A DNA stretch of 29,472 nt from a virus (IMGVR_UViG_3300044635_000997:1-29472), one strand, 5' to 3'. Counted from the stretch's first letter, positions 15,783-22,994 are shown. Numbers and translations: made by a program. The notes: a model not told the origin generated them from the letters alone.

Positions 15783-15857
15783 TGGTGGAGCGGATGGGAA
15801 TCGAACCCACCTGGAACACGTTCAATCATACGCCGATCCGTCGCCTTGACCCGCCCC
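15783..15857 (-). ncRNA. tRNA-like element with alanine identity pair and CCA end
   Basis: This 75-nt minus-strand segment fits exactly between the stop codon of the upstream gene (15858-15860) and the ribosome binding site of the nuclease gene. It begins GGGGCGG and ends CCGCUCC plus ACCA, which pair over 7 bp with a G-U at the third pair (G3-U70). A perfect T-arm precedes the 3' strand (GUGGG, UUCGAUU, CCCAU). Between them there is no normal D-arm or 5-bp anticodon stem. Instead there is GCGACGG, like the D-loop equivalent of tmRNA, then an irregular long hairpin with an 8-nt loop. G3-U70 with A73 is the known alanyl-tRNA synthetase signature. It may be a tmRNA-like domain without an mRNA part, or a degenerate tRNA. 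Confidence 0.6.
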
Positions 15858-16970
15858 TCATCGTCGAGTGAGACCGCTTCGGCGTTCCCTCTCTCGTATG
15901 ACCTCATCATAGCACAGTGGGACGCCGCGGTACAGTGCTCGAGCGATGTCGGCGTGGCCGTTGGCCTTGCACCATGCCACCACCTCGAGGCGATCGTAGT
16001 ACATGCGAAACCGTGCTTGGCGGGGGAAGTCCTTCGATGCGCGCCACTTGCTCACCGTGCCCTGCAAGAAAAATGTGTGCAGCTCGGCATTGAGCACGTA
16101 GCGCGACTGCCACGCCAGCACTACGTCGGCAATGTCGGGGTGCTTGACACTCTCGGGGATGACATGCGCCCATGCGTAGGCCCATGCCCTGACTTCGTCC
16201 TTGCGGTAGTAGACGACGCGTAACTGGCGACTGGCACCCTTGTTGCCACCGCCGTTGCGTCCAATGATGATAGCCTTGGGTGGTGACGCGCCGCACCCTT
16301 GCGCTTCTCCCCACTTCCATTGGCGTGGCATCAGTGCTGGCACGTCAATCGCATTAAGCTCATCGAGTGTGTAGTGCTCACGCCGCACTGCATCGTAGAG
16401 GCGCTGAAGACGCGGCTCGATCGCATCGCGAGTAAGGCGCAAGACGTTGGCATCGGTGCGAAGCCACTCGAGAATTTCCGATTCGTAGGCGAGGTACATC
16501 TTGCCTCGTACGTGGTATGGCAACCCGTTGTCTTTCCACCATGTGCCGACGGTGTGCTTGGTGACACCAAGGAACTCGGCCACGTCGGTGCTGGTCATCA
16601 TCATCTCTGCATCGTGGCGGAGCTCCTCATGAGCCTGAAGCTTGTACGCCTTGCCCCACACCGATGCAAATGAGCGCTTGAGGCGCTGCGCAATTTTTCG
16701 CGTGGGCATCGTGCCGTAATGCGCGGCCACGAATTGCTCTTCCTGCGGTGTCCAGCGCCGTGGTGGATGGTGCACCGTGCGTCGCTTGATGGTCGGTCGT
16801 TGTATGCCCTGCAGAGTGATGCCCATCCTGCCAATCTGACGACGCACGGCCCGCTCGGTGGTGTCGAAGTGCTTGGCGATGGCGGCGACGGGCTGGGTTG
16901 TGGCCATGCGCTTGAGTGTGGCCATTGCTTCAGGTGACCAATTGACGCGCTTTCGTTTCTGCTCTGTCAT
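15858..16970 (-). CDS. Multi-HTH DNA-binding protein
   Basis: A 370-residue basic protein. Residues ~8-50 form an HTH (WSPEAMATLKRMATTQPVAA, then HFDTTERAVRRQI). Residues ~72-112 are a second SANT/Myb-like unit (RWTPQEEQFVAAHYGTMPTR, then SFASVWGKAYKL). Residues ~125-170 are a MerR/excisionase-like HTH with TSTDVAEFLGVTKHTVGTWW and a hydrophobic wing ending ILEWLRT. The C-terminal half has another Trp-rich region (VVYYRKDEVRAWAYAW) and FRMYYDRLEVVAWCKANG, also HTH_17-like. It could regulate late genes or act in replication near the candidate origin. The stop is directly followed by the tRNA-like element. Confidence 0.7.
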   Translation of the reverse strand: MTEQKRKRVNWSPEAMATLKRMATTQPVAAIAKHFDTTERAVRRQIGRMGITLQGIQRPTIKRRTVHHPPRRWTPQEEQFVAAHYGTMPTRKIAQRLKRSFASVWGKAYKLQAHEELRHDAEMMMTSTDVAEFLGVTKHTVGTWWKDNGLPYHVRGKMYLAYESEILEWLRTDANVLRLTRDAIEPRLQRLYDAVRREHYTLDELNAIDVPALMPRQWKWGEAQGCGASPPKAIIIGRNGGGNKGASRQLRVVYYRKDEVRAWAYAWAHVIPESVKHPDIADVVLAWQSRYVLNAELHTFFLQGTVSKWRASKDFPRQARFRMYYDRLEVVAWCKANGHADIARALYRGVPLCYDEVIRERERRSGLTRR

Positions 16971-17392
16971 AGCTCAAGCCCTCGCTGTCCTGCATGCTCC
17001 GTGAATGTGATGTGCTGGCGCAGTACGTCGCGGTCGGCATGGCGCTGCATGCACTGCCACCACGTCAGCACCGCATCGGCGAAGGCATCGCCCACGTCGA
17101 TGGTGGCGTCGAGGCGCTTGCGGAAGACATTGATCCGCGTGCGATACGTGGCGTACGGTGCTGGCGAGGTCGATGCCTCGTCCCACGCTATCAGCATCTT
17201 CTCAAAGCGGTCTTGCTCTGCGGGGCCCAGTGCGGCCACCTTGGCACCCCATGCCCTGGCCAGGAGGTCAATGTCGGAACTAATGCGGCGCATGGCCAAC
17301 TCCGTGCCCGTGGCCCTGCAGGCAACGCAGAGCTGGGGATAGGGTGTAGCGGTGTCGAGCCGTGTGCGGCAACAAAGGCAATGCTCGGTCAT
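16967..17392 (-). CDS. Zinc-finger protein, unknown function
   Basis: A 141-residue protein. The N-terminus has two CxxC pairs (Cys5/Cys8 and Cys22/Cys25), a small zinc ribbon, followed by an all-helical region rich in Arg, Ala and Trp. The ATG at 17392 follows GGAGGAG. It is the first gene downstream of the candidate origin, and its stop overlaps the start of the multi-HTH gene (ATGA), so the two are coupled. A replication accessory or regulatory role is possible. Confidence 0.65.
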   Translation of the reverse strand: MTEHCLCCRTRLDTATPYPQLCVACRATGTELAMRRISSDIDLLARAWGAKVAALGPAEQDRFEKMLIAWDEASTSPAPYATYRTRINVFRKRLDATIDVGDAFADAVLTWWQCMQRHADRDVLRQHITFTEHAGQRGLEL

Positions 17393-17447
17393 GATCTCCT
17401 CCAATTTTTTTATACGGTGGCGATGGCGGTTTTACTCATAGTGCGGA

Positions 17448-17561
17448 TAGTGCGCAAGTGCGCATCTTCGATGTAATTTCAACTCTTTTCTCTTATTTTC
17501 CCTTCGTGTAGTTACTTTTGGAAAATAGAGTAGAAATGCGCACTTGCGCACTAAATGCGCA
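17448..17561. other. Candidate replication origin: 18-bp inverted repeats around an AT-rich tract
   Basis: TAGTGCGCAAGTGCGCAT at 17448-17465 is repeated perfectly in inverted orientation at 17536-17553. Each arm contains two copies of the self-complementary hexamer TGCGCA, and a fifth copy lies at 17556-17561 against the primase-helicase stop codon. The 70 bases between are AT-rich with a long pyrimidine bias on the plus strand, which contrasts with the GC-rich genome. Iteron-like repeats, an easily melted tract and the adjacent primase-helicase fit an origin. A promoter operator or a transcript hairpin for the next gene is the main alternative. Confidence 0.6.
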
Positions 17562-19874
17562 CTACTTATCCGCTTCACGATCTGAACGAAGGGTAATTCC
17601 GATGTACAACATACGCCCCATGCCGCCCAGCTCTATGTTTTTCCGCTTGAGCTGTTCGGTAAAGCGACGCTGGGACCAGTTCGACGCCGCCTTTTCGCTT
17701 TCATGCTCCGTCCACTCCTGCCATGCAGAAAAGAGCTTGTGCTTGACGATGCTGGCATCTTTGGCCATGACGCACTCTTCTGCAATGAAGCGGGCCACGA
17801 TGTCCTCCTCGCCTCGATATTCCATCGTTGCCTTCTCGATGGTCTCGGAGCGAGGCAGTCCCCAGTCGTACCATGCAATAGCGCCGTTGACTGCCCACGC
17901 CAAAATACCTGGCAACTCGGCACGGAACTCCTCGAGGATTTCTGTCATGGGGCGGCGCTCATGCTCGGGAATGGTCACGGTGAATGGCACCATGCGGATG
18001 CGTCGCCAGATGCCCTCATCAGTGCCAGTGATGCGTGGCTTGTGGTTGCCACTGATCCACATCGTGTGACTGGGCTGGAACTCAAACGGCGCGCCGTACA
18101 GGTGCCGTGCGCTGATAGTGCCACCGCCGGTAATGTCCTTGATGAGTGACTCATTGAAGCGCCGCCCCTCTGGCATCTCACTGGCCATGGCCATGCGCAT
18201 TCCTGCCATGGCGGCCACGTAGGGCGTCGCACCTCCACCGTGCGCATCAAGTGCTAGCATTGCCTCAATGCTGGTGGTCACGTAGTACTCACCCATCAAC
18301 ATGCGCAAGACCTCGAGGAACGTCGATTTGCCGTTGGCGCCAGTGCCGTACAGAAAGAATAGACAATGCTCGTCAACGCTCCCTGTGAGCGCATAACCGA
18401 CGGCGCGCTGGATGAACTCAATCAGATCACCGTTGCCGTCGAATATCTTTCGGAGAAACGCCGTCCACTTGGGGCATTTGGCAGTGGCATCGTAGGCGAT
18501 GGGCACCATCTTGGTGAGCATGTCGGCAGCCGATGCCTCACGGAGCTGGCCATTGCGCAGATTGAGCGTGCCATTGGTGACGGTGAGCAGATGCGCATGG
18601 GTATCGAAGAGGCTGTGCGACTTGGTGAGGTATGGCCGTGCGGTCTTAATCATGGCGTCGATGCGCTGGGACGATTCCGAGGCCATGGCCCACTTGACGA
18701 AGTCCTTGCGCTTGTCATCGGGCTGACTGGAGATGTCATCGTAGATACTGAGCGCGACCTTGTGCGCCAGCATTGACACCCCGGCGTCCTCACCTCGTGC
18801 CCAGCGGTGTCCGTCCCATACAAGCCATTGCTTCCATGCGTCGACGTAGCAGAGCCGTCCACTGGTGGCGTCGACCATGCGCTGGCCATTGCCGAGGTCG
18901 GTCAAATGGTATTCGCGTTTTTCTGCTGGCACGTCAATCTCAATCGCTGGCGACGTGGTCGGCACCGTCATGGGCGGCGGCGGTTCAATGGGCTTCCGTC
19001 GCTCCCATATCTCCAGCGGTGCAGTGAGGCCATAGTTGAGCCCATCTTCGATGGCACGCCACTCGACCCGTTGCTCACCTTGGTCAGGCTCCAACACGTC
19101 GTACAGCATACGGATCGCCTCATCATCGGACATGGTAGGATATCCAGCACCACGCAATGCGGCCAACGCTCCACCGAGCAAGCGCCCTGCTTTGACTCTG
19201 GTGGTGTGGCGGTTGCCGACGTAGGCATTGCGCATCATATCGACGGCACGGTCGACCCAGGTCTGATACACGAAGGCGAGGTGCTCATCATCGGACGATG
19301 TTGACGGAATGGCGATGCTGGCAAGCTTGGAGAATGACTTTGTTTTCTCGTCCTCGATGAGATCGTAGATTTCGTTGATGGCGTCTTGGATGCTGGCGAA
19401 CTCGGTGGGCGTTCCTTCGATGTGATTTCCAGTGTAGGTGAAGTAGCGCCCCGTGGCGTATTGCTCGACCTTGTCACCCTTAATCTTGGTGTTGACGCCA
19501 CGGTGCATCTGGCCAAAGCCAATGATGTGCAGGCCATCACCACCAGGGCTCAGCTCGGTGTAACTGGGCGCCAGCGACATGATGTGCGATGCGAAGGCAC
19601 TGCGCTTAAATGCAGCCTCCCCGTCTTCCGTGGTGACTGGCGTCAAGCACTCGTCGAGGTCAATACCACAGATATCGTCGTCGTCATGCACAACGAATCC
19701 CACGCCAGCAAAGCGGAAGCGCTTTGCACCTGCCACGGCCTCGTCATACGTTGACCATGTCGACGGGTCGGTACTCTTGGCGTCAGTTCCTCGACGTGCA
19801 TCCATCGGTTTTTTGTTTTCAACCGTGTAGTAGCACACCCATCGTTTTTGCTGTTTGAGGTCGTCAAAGTTCAT
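17562..19874 (-). CDS. Primase-polymerase / SF3 helicase replication protein
   Basis: A 770-residue multidomain replicase. Residues 1-~175 are a PrimPol-like domain with GIDLDEC at 70-76 (metal-binding acidic residues), YTELSPGGDGLHIIGFG near 105-121 and TGRYFTYTGNHIEGTP near 141-156. A middle helical part leads to a D5_N-like region (~330-490) and an SF3 helicase: Walker A GTGANGKST at 510-518, a Walker B region MAMASEMPEG near 561-570, and a sensor motif WISGNHKPRI near 606. The C-terminal ~70 residues resemble a winged helix. No DNA polymerase gene is visible, so as with NrS-1-type proteins it may both prime and extend. The start at 19874 overlaps the previous stop (ATGA). Confidence 0.9.
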   Translation of the reverse strand: MNFDDLKQQKRWVCYYTVENKKPMDARRGTDAKSTDPSTWSTYDEAVAGAKRFRFAGVGFVVHDDDDICGIDLDECLTPVTTEDGEAAFKRSAFASHIMSLAPSYTELSPGGDGLHIIGFGQMHRGVNTKIKGDKVEQYATGRYFTYTGNHIEGTPTEFASIQDAINEIYDLIEDEKTKSFSKLASIAIPSTSSDDEHLAFVYQTWVDRAVDMMRNAYVGNRHTTRVKAGRLLGGALAALRGAGYPTMSDDEAIRMLYDVLEPDQGEQRVEWRAIEDGLNYGLTAPLEIWERRKPIEPPPPMTVPTTSPAIEIDVPAEKREYHLTDLGNGQRMVDATSGRLCYVDAWKQWLVWDGHRWARGEDAGVSMLAHKVALSIYDDISSQPDDKRKDFVKWAMASESSQRIDAMIKTARPYLTKSHSLFDTHAHLLTVTNGTLNLRNGQLREASAADMLTKMVPIAYDATAKCPKWTAFLRKIFDGNGDLIEFIQRAVGYALTGSVDEHCLFFLYGTGANGKSTFLEVLRMLMGEYYVTTSIEAMLALDAHGGGATPYVAAMAGMRMAMASEMPEGRRFNESLIKDITGGGTISARHLYGAPFEFQPSHTMWISGNHKPRITGTDEGIWRRIRMVPFTVTIPEHERRPMTEILEEFRAELPGILAWAVNGAIAWYDWGLPRSETIEKATMEYRGEEDIVARFIAEECVMAKDASIVKHKLFSAWQEWTEHESEKAASNWSQRRFTEQLKRKNIELGGMGRMLYIGITLRSDREADK

Positions 19875-20221
19875 GACTTGTCCTCTACGTAGTACTGCGC
19901 CTCGAAAAACGTGCGCCCCTTGTGCTGCACCATAGTAATCGAAAATCCCGGATGGTCTTCGCCACATCCCTCGCATGAGAAGTAAATGCGGATACCATTG
20001 CGACGGTCGCTGGGATTGAAGCCCATAACACGGTCGATGTCTACGTCGGTTTCGTGGACGCTGACATGTATGCCAGTCGCCGAATCTTCGCTGTCCCGCT
20101 GGTACACATCGACGCGTTCATGGCTTGTGTAGCTATAGCCACATGCTGGGCAGTGCATGAGCTGTCCCGCGTCGTCCGACAGTGTGATGTAGCTGGTCTT
20201 CATGATCCACTTGGTTTTCAT
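19871..20221 (-). CDS. Phage zinc-ribbon protein
   Basis: A 116-residue protein with CPAC near residue 24 and CEGC near 83, i.e. CX2C-X55-CX2C. The motifs NPSDRRNGIRIYFSCEGCG and MVQHKGRTFFEAQY are those of a zinc-ribbon family common in phages, of unknown role. The second half resembles each half of the tandem protein at 21431-21967. AGGAGGTGCGGGG precedes the ATG at 20221; a second ATG at 20203 is possible. It sits between a ribbon-helix-helix gene and the replicase, overlapping both. Confidence 0.75.
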   Translation of the reverse strand: MKTKWIMKTSYITLSDDAGQLMHCPACGYSYTSHERVDVYQRDSEDSATGIHVSVHETDVDIDRVMGFNPSDRRNGIRIYFSCEGCGEDHPGFSITMVQHKGRTFFEAQYYVEDKS

Positions 20222-20397
20222 CCCCGCACCTCCTGGATGTACTTCTTGGCCGCCTTGGTGAGGAGCTGGGTAATCAGCGCATTGCGGCTCATCCCCTTCT
20301 TGTCGGCCATGCGGTTTAGTGCATCAATCAGTGCTTGGGGCAGATAAAGCCCAGTATTGACCATGCTAGCTGTGGTCTTATCGCTTCGCTGTGGCAT
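20218..20397 (-). CDS. Ribbon-helix-helix (CopG-like) DNA-binding protein
   Basis: A 59-residue protein. The strand TGLYLPQALIDALNRMADKK followed by GMSRNALITQLLTKAAKKYI is a classic ribbon-helix-helix pattern, a dimeric DNA binder. The ATG at 20397 has GGGAGG upstream; the longer frame starts with a poorly supported TTG. It is the first gene after the promoter at 20425-20454, whose -10 region holds direct TATGG repeats, so it probably controls its own promoter and the replication operon. Confidence 0.82.
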   Translation of the reverse strand: MPQRSDKTTASMVNTGLYLPQALIDALNRMADKKGMSRNALITQLLTKAAKKYIQEVRG

Positions 20398-20424
20398 ATG
20401 CCCTCCCATAAACAATGTAGGTAG

Positions 20425-20454
20425 ATTATACCATACCATACAATGCTTAGACAA
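20425..20454 (-). promoter_or_regulatory. Promoter of the replication operon
   Basis: On the minus strand TTGTCT (20449-20454) is separated by 18 bases from a perfect TATAAT (20425-20430), which also has the extended TGG just before it. Direct repeats TATGG TATGG overlap the -10 box and could be the operator for the ribbon-helix-helix protein encoded immediately downstream. Confidence 0.7.
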
Positions 20455-20460
20455 CACAAT

Positions 20461-20488
20461 GCCCCACCCAGCTGATGCCAAGTGGGGC
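20461..20488 (-). repeat. Repeated intergenic hairpin, copy A
   Basis: Stem GCCCCAC/GTGGGGC, 7 bases after the stop codon of the gene at 20496-20843. The loop differs from copies B-E (GGCATCAGCTGG instead of GGCCAGAGCTGG) while the stem is kept. It is followed by TTGTGTTGTCT, so this copy could work as a terminator between the early operon and the replication promoter. Confidence 0.75.
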
Positions 20489-20495
20489 GCGGTGC

Positions 20496-20843
20496 TTAGT
20501 CGAACAGCACCGCTTGATACAGATTGTATCCCTCCATAAACTGCCGGTGTGCAATCTCGCGGTTATGTGCTGCCACCTCGTTGAGATCGTAGATAGTGTC
20601 AACGCTCTCGAGGCATAGCCGAATCAGCGACTCTGGCCACTGCTGCACTGCCTCCCGCGCTTGCTCAATGGTCGGATACATCCATGCGCGGTATCCTGCG
20701 GCTTTTGGGTAGTGATAGCAGTGCGACTTCCCTGTCACCGCAATGAGCTTCCCATCTAACTGCATCTCGATGCGGATATAGACGAATCCCATGATGTCGT
20801 GCGGAACGGTGAGGTAGGCAATCTCAAATCGATGCCACTCCAT
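20496..20843 (-). CDS. Early-region protein, unknown function
   Basis: A 115-residue protein from the ATG at 20843, preceded by GGGAGATTGAGT; the frame extends back to a GTG at 20864 inside hairpin B, which is unlikely to be used. It has an N-terminal beta sheet (RFEIAYLTVPHDIMGFVYIR), then HCYHYPKAAGYRAWMYPTIE, a Trp/Tyr-rich part suggesting a compact fold, and a helical C-terminus. I do not recognise it. It is the last gene of the early operon. Confidence 0.65.
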   Translation of the reverse strand: MEWHRFEIAYLTVPHDIMGFVYIRIEMQLDGKLIAVTGKSHCYHYPKAAGYRAWMYPTIEQAREAVQQWPESLIRLCLESVDTIYDLNEVAAHNREIAHRQFMEGYNLYQAVLFD

Positions 20844-20860
20844 ACTCAATCTCCCTTCGT

Positions 20861-20892
20861 GCACCCCACCCAGCTCTGGCCAAGTGGGGCGC
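20861..20892 (-). repeat. Repeated intergenic hairpin, copy B
   Basis: Stem with GCGCCCCAC/GTGGGG and the conserved loop TTGGCCAGAGCTGG in minus-strand orientation. One stem position near the base is changed (GTGGGGTGC), which turns a G-C pair into G-T, so pairing in RNA is kept. It lies between the stop of 20898-21434 and the ribosome binding site of 20496-20843. Confidence 0.85.
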
Positions 20893-20897
20893 GGTGC

Positions 20898-21434
20898 TTA
20901 CTCTACGATGCCTACCTTGCCCATGACGCTCTGCAGATGCGCAACGCCGGGCTCTGCCTCGCTGGCGCGATATATCTCACGCAGCGCCTCATAATACCCG
21001 GGCATGCTTCGCGAGACACTCACAGTGTCCTGGAATATCCGTTCACAGCTACAGTCGTAGTGGTGATTTTCCCGGCACTCCTCGTCGACCTGCTCGTCCT
21101 GATAGCAGAAAAACTCCCCGCACTCGGTGCGATACACTGCCAGCTCTCCAAGCACGGTGCGGTAGCGGGGCCGTGTGTCATCTCGGTGGAGCGACACAGG
21201 CAAGCGCCGCTCGACCCGCTCTGCAGTCGCTGTGATGGCGGTGTTGAGGTAGCGGTAGACATAAATCCACGCTTCGCCCGCGCTTTGTACACGAGGAGCG
21301 ATGCACTTGCCTCGCACGTACAGCGCATAGACCGGACCATAGTGGGTGAAGTCATGTTCTCGCAGCTCGACGGGCTCATCATATTCCACGCCGTGCCACA
21401 CTCCCTCGCTTACTCTCGTATATCCGTGCCTCAT
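20898..21434 (-). CDS. Early-region protein, unknown function
   Basis: A 178-residue protein starting at 21434, overlapping the previous stop (ATGA) with GGAG 8 bases upstream. It has a beta-rich N-terminal half (YGPVYALYVRGKCIAPR, AWIYVYRYLNTAI) and a central acidic Cys/His patch (CGEFFCYQDEQVDEECRENH, then CSCER) that may bind metal. The C-terminal helix contains YYEALREIYRASEAEPG. I do not recognise it. The gene is followed by hairpin copy B. Confidence 0.65.
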   Translation of the reverse strand: MRHGYTRVSEGVWHGVEYDEPVELREHDFTHYGPVYALYVRGKCIAPRVQSAGEAWIYVYRYLNTAITATAERVERRLPVSLHRDDTRPRYRTVLGELAVYRTECGEFFCYQDEQVDEECRENHHYDCSCERIFQDTVSVSRSMPGYYEALREIYRASEAEPGVAHLQSVMGKVGIVE

Positions 21435-21967
21435 CGTTTTTTCTCCAGCTCTACAGTGATCGTCACGCCGTCAAGCGTCGGCGCCATGCGGATGACAAAA
21501 ACCGTGCCGCTCATGCTGCACTCAGCGCACTCGAAGTACACGCTGACATGCTGGCCATCGTAGGGTACAGTGCCGACCACAAGGCGGTCACTGAGGTCCC
21601 AATGCACCTCCCGATTGGCCATCGCATCGACGCCAACCACTCTGACCGCACCGCTTCTGCATCGTGGGCAATCGACGTGTGCGATGTGTCGAGTACGGGT
21701 TACACCTGATACAAACCACTGGGACTCCACGTCAATGCCGCTCTGCTGCTCACTGCTGAGGCGGCATGATATCGCCGTCTGGCACTGGCATGCGGTGCAC
21801 TCCATCACCGCATAGGCGCGGTGCGGTCCGAGGGGATACGTAGTCACAGCTACAGCGGCGACGGTGCTGTATGCAGAAAAACGCTGGACGTCCAAGTGTA
21901 CCTCTTCGATGTGCATGTGCGTCGCATCACATCTCGGGCAGGTGACTGTCGCTTTGTGCCTTGCCAT
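21431..21967 (-). CDS. Tandem zinc-ribbon protein
   Basis: A 178-residue protein from the ATG at 21967. Cys pairs lie at 10/13 and 57/60, and again at 100/103 and 147/150: two CX2C-X43-CX2C units spaced exactly 90 residues apart. This is an internal duplication of one zinc-ribbon domain. CPRC opens each unit. YFECAEC in the second unit matches YFSCEGC in the single-domain protein at 19871-20221. The role is unknown; nucleic-acid or protein binding is plausible for zinc ribbons. Confidence 0.75.
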   Translation of the reverse strand: MARHKATVTCPRCDATHMHIEEVHLDVQRFSAYSTVAAVAVTTYPLGPHRAYAVMECTACQCQTAISCRLSSEQQSGIDVESQWFVSGVTRTRHIAHVDCPRCRSGAVRVVGVDAMANREVHWDLSDRLVVGTVPYDGQHVSVYFECAECSMSGTVFVIRMAPTLDGVTITVELEKKR

Positions 21968-21969
21968 AC

Positions 21970-22470
21970 TCAATCTTCTTTTGGTATATCTAGCGTCCGC
22001 ATTCGTGGACGCACTCTCACATACTCTGCATACATGTAGGCGACGTGTGCCGTGATAATCCGCTGAACGTCGTCCTTGCCCACATCGACGGCGTCGCCAT
22101 CCATATAGTAGCTCCGTGATACATGCGGCATAAACTCCTGGAACCAGATTGACACTGAGGTGTAGTGCTCGTCGAGTTTTGGCGAGTACATGAGCCACAC
22201 GTTAGCCATGATACGGTCGAGTGTGAATCGGCTTTCATACATCACCGTCCAGCGTGGCAGCCCCTTTACGCTCCACTCCTCTGGATAGTCGTCGCGCTTA
22301 CTGCGCCGCCCTCCAGTGTAGCGCTTCCATGCGAGGACTGGCACCCACTCCTCTGGGAGTTCAATGTCATGGGTCGGCATGAGGTCTTGACACAGATACA
22401 GTGCCGCATACGCCAGGTTAACCTGGGACTGGTGTATGGTGATGGGCTTTTTCTGCGGTATAGTCGTCAT
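21970..22470 (-). CDS. Early-region protein, unknown function
   Basis: A 166-residue protein from the ATG at 22470, which lies inside the end of the previous gene (53-base overlap). It is basic at the start, with a helical part (QVNLAYAALYLCQDLMP), a Trp/Tyr-rich middle (WVPVLAWKRYTGGRRSKRDD) and a C-terminal helix (DDVQRIITAHVAYMYAEYVR). No family is recognised. The long overlap with 22418-22945 suggests coupled expression. Confidence 0.62.
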   Translation of the reverse strand: MTTIPQKKPITIHQSQVNLAYAALYLCQDLMPTHDIELPEEWVPVLAWKRYTGGRRSKRDDYPEEWSVKGLPRWTVMYESRFTLDRIMANVWLMYSPKLDEHYTSVSIWFQEFMPHVSRSYYMDGDAVDVGKDDVQRIITAHVAYMYAEYVRVRPRMRTLDIPKED

Positions 22471-22945
22471 AGAGCATCACCTGAAACTTGCGCTCCGGGA
22501 GCATGCTCCACGCAGCGATGGCGGAACGAATAATAGGGCGCACTGCCCCTTCACGGATGACGATGAAGCGCACATTTTTCTGCCAGAGCATGGTGTGCAT
22601 CATTGCTAGTGAGAGGTATCGACTGAAGCATGCGACAAGCTGCACGCCTTCCTCCTCCTGAGTGTCGTTATATCCCGCGTAAAAAATCGGCACATACACA
22701 TCTGGCGCGTCGTGATCCTCGAGCGTTCGATTCATCACGGTGTGGTGCATCTCATACCACACTGGCACGCCGTACATGACGCCAGCACGGCCAAGCGCAT
22801 CGAAGAAACGGTCTTCGTCTGTCATCGGTGTGCTGGGGTCTCCCAGCTTGAGCACCTTGAACCCGACATCTGGCGGCCGTGTATCCGTCATCTTGCCTGG
22901 CGTGGGCAGTGACTTTTTGGATTTTTGTGGTGGTCTCCTTGCCAT
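22418..22945 (-). CDS. Early-region protein, unknown function
   Basis: A 175-residue protein starting at 22945 after AAAGGAGATTGAGT. The first 25 residues are basic and Pro-rich (ARRPPQKSKKSLPTPGK). The rest looks like a small alpha/beta fold with VPVWYEMHHTVMNR, VYVPIFYAGYNDT, GVQLVACFSRYLSLAMMHTM and NVRFIVIREGAV. No known motif is seen. It follows hairpin copy C and overlaps the next gene by 53 bases, with the end of one coding region used in two frames. Confidence 0.63.
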   Translation of the reverse strand: MARRPPQKSKKSLPTPGKMTDTRPPDVGFKVLKLGDPSTPMTDEDRFFDALGRAGVMYGVPVWYEMHHTVMNRTLEDHDAPDVYVPIFYAGYNDTQEEEGVQLVACFSRYLSLAMMHTMLWQKNVRFIVIREGAVRPIIRSAIAAWSMLPERKFQVMLYDDYTAEKAHHHTPVPG

Positions 22946-22962
22946 ACTCAATCTCCTTTTCT

Positions 22963-22994
22963 GCGCCCCACCCAGCTCTGGCCAAGTGGGGCGC
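22963..22994 (-). repeat. Repeated intergenic hairpin, copy C
   Basis: A perfect 9-bp stem GCGCCCCAC/GTGGGGCGC with the conserved 14-base loop. It lies 5 bases after the stop of 23000-23293 and is followed within about 15 bases by the ribosome binding site and ATG of 22418-22945. Confidence 0.88.

Noticed and set aside
15783-15857. Ordinary elongator tRNA
   Set aside because: The acceptor and T-arm are good, but no 5-bp anticodon stem with a 7-base loop and no D-arm can be drawn, so no anticodon can be assigned.
15767-15910. N-terminal 48-residue extension of the VRR-NUC nuclease
   Set aside because: It would be translated from the tRNA-like element and the end of the previous gene; a good ribosome binding site exists at the start at 15766.
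20799-21563. A 254-codon plus-strand open frame in the early region
   Set aside because: It runs across three minus-strand genes and hairpin B, with no ribosome binding site and no protein pattern.
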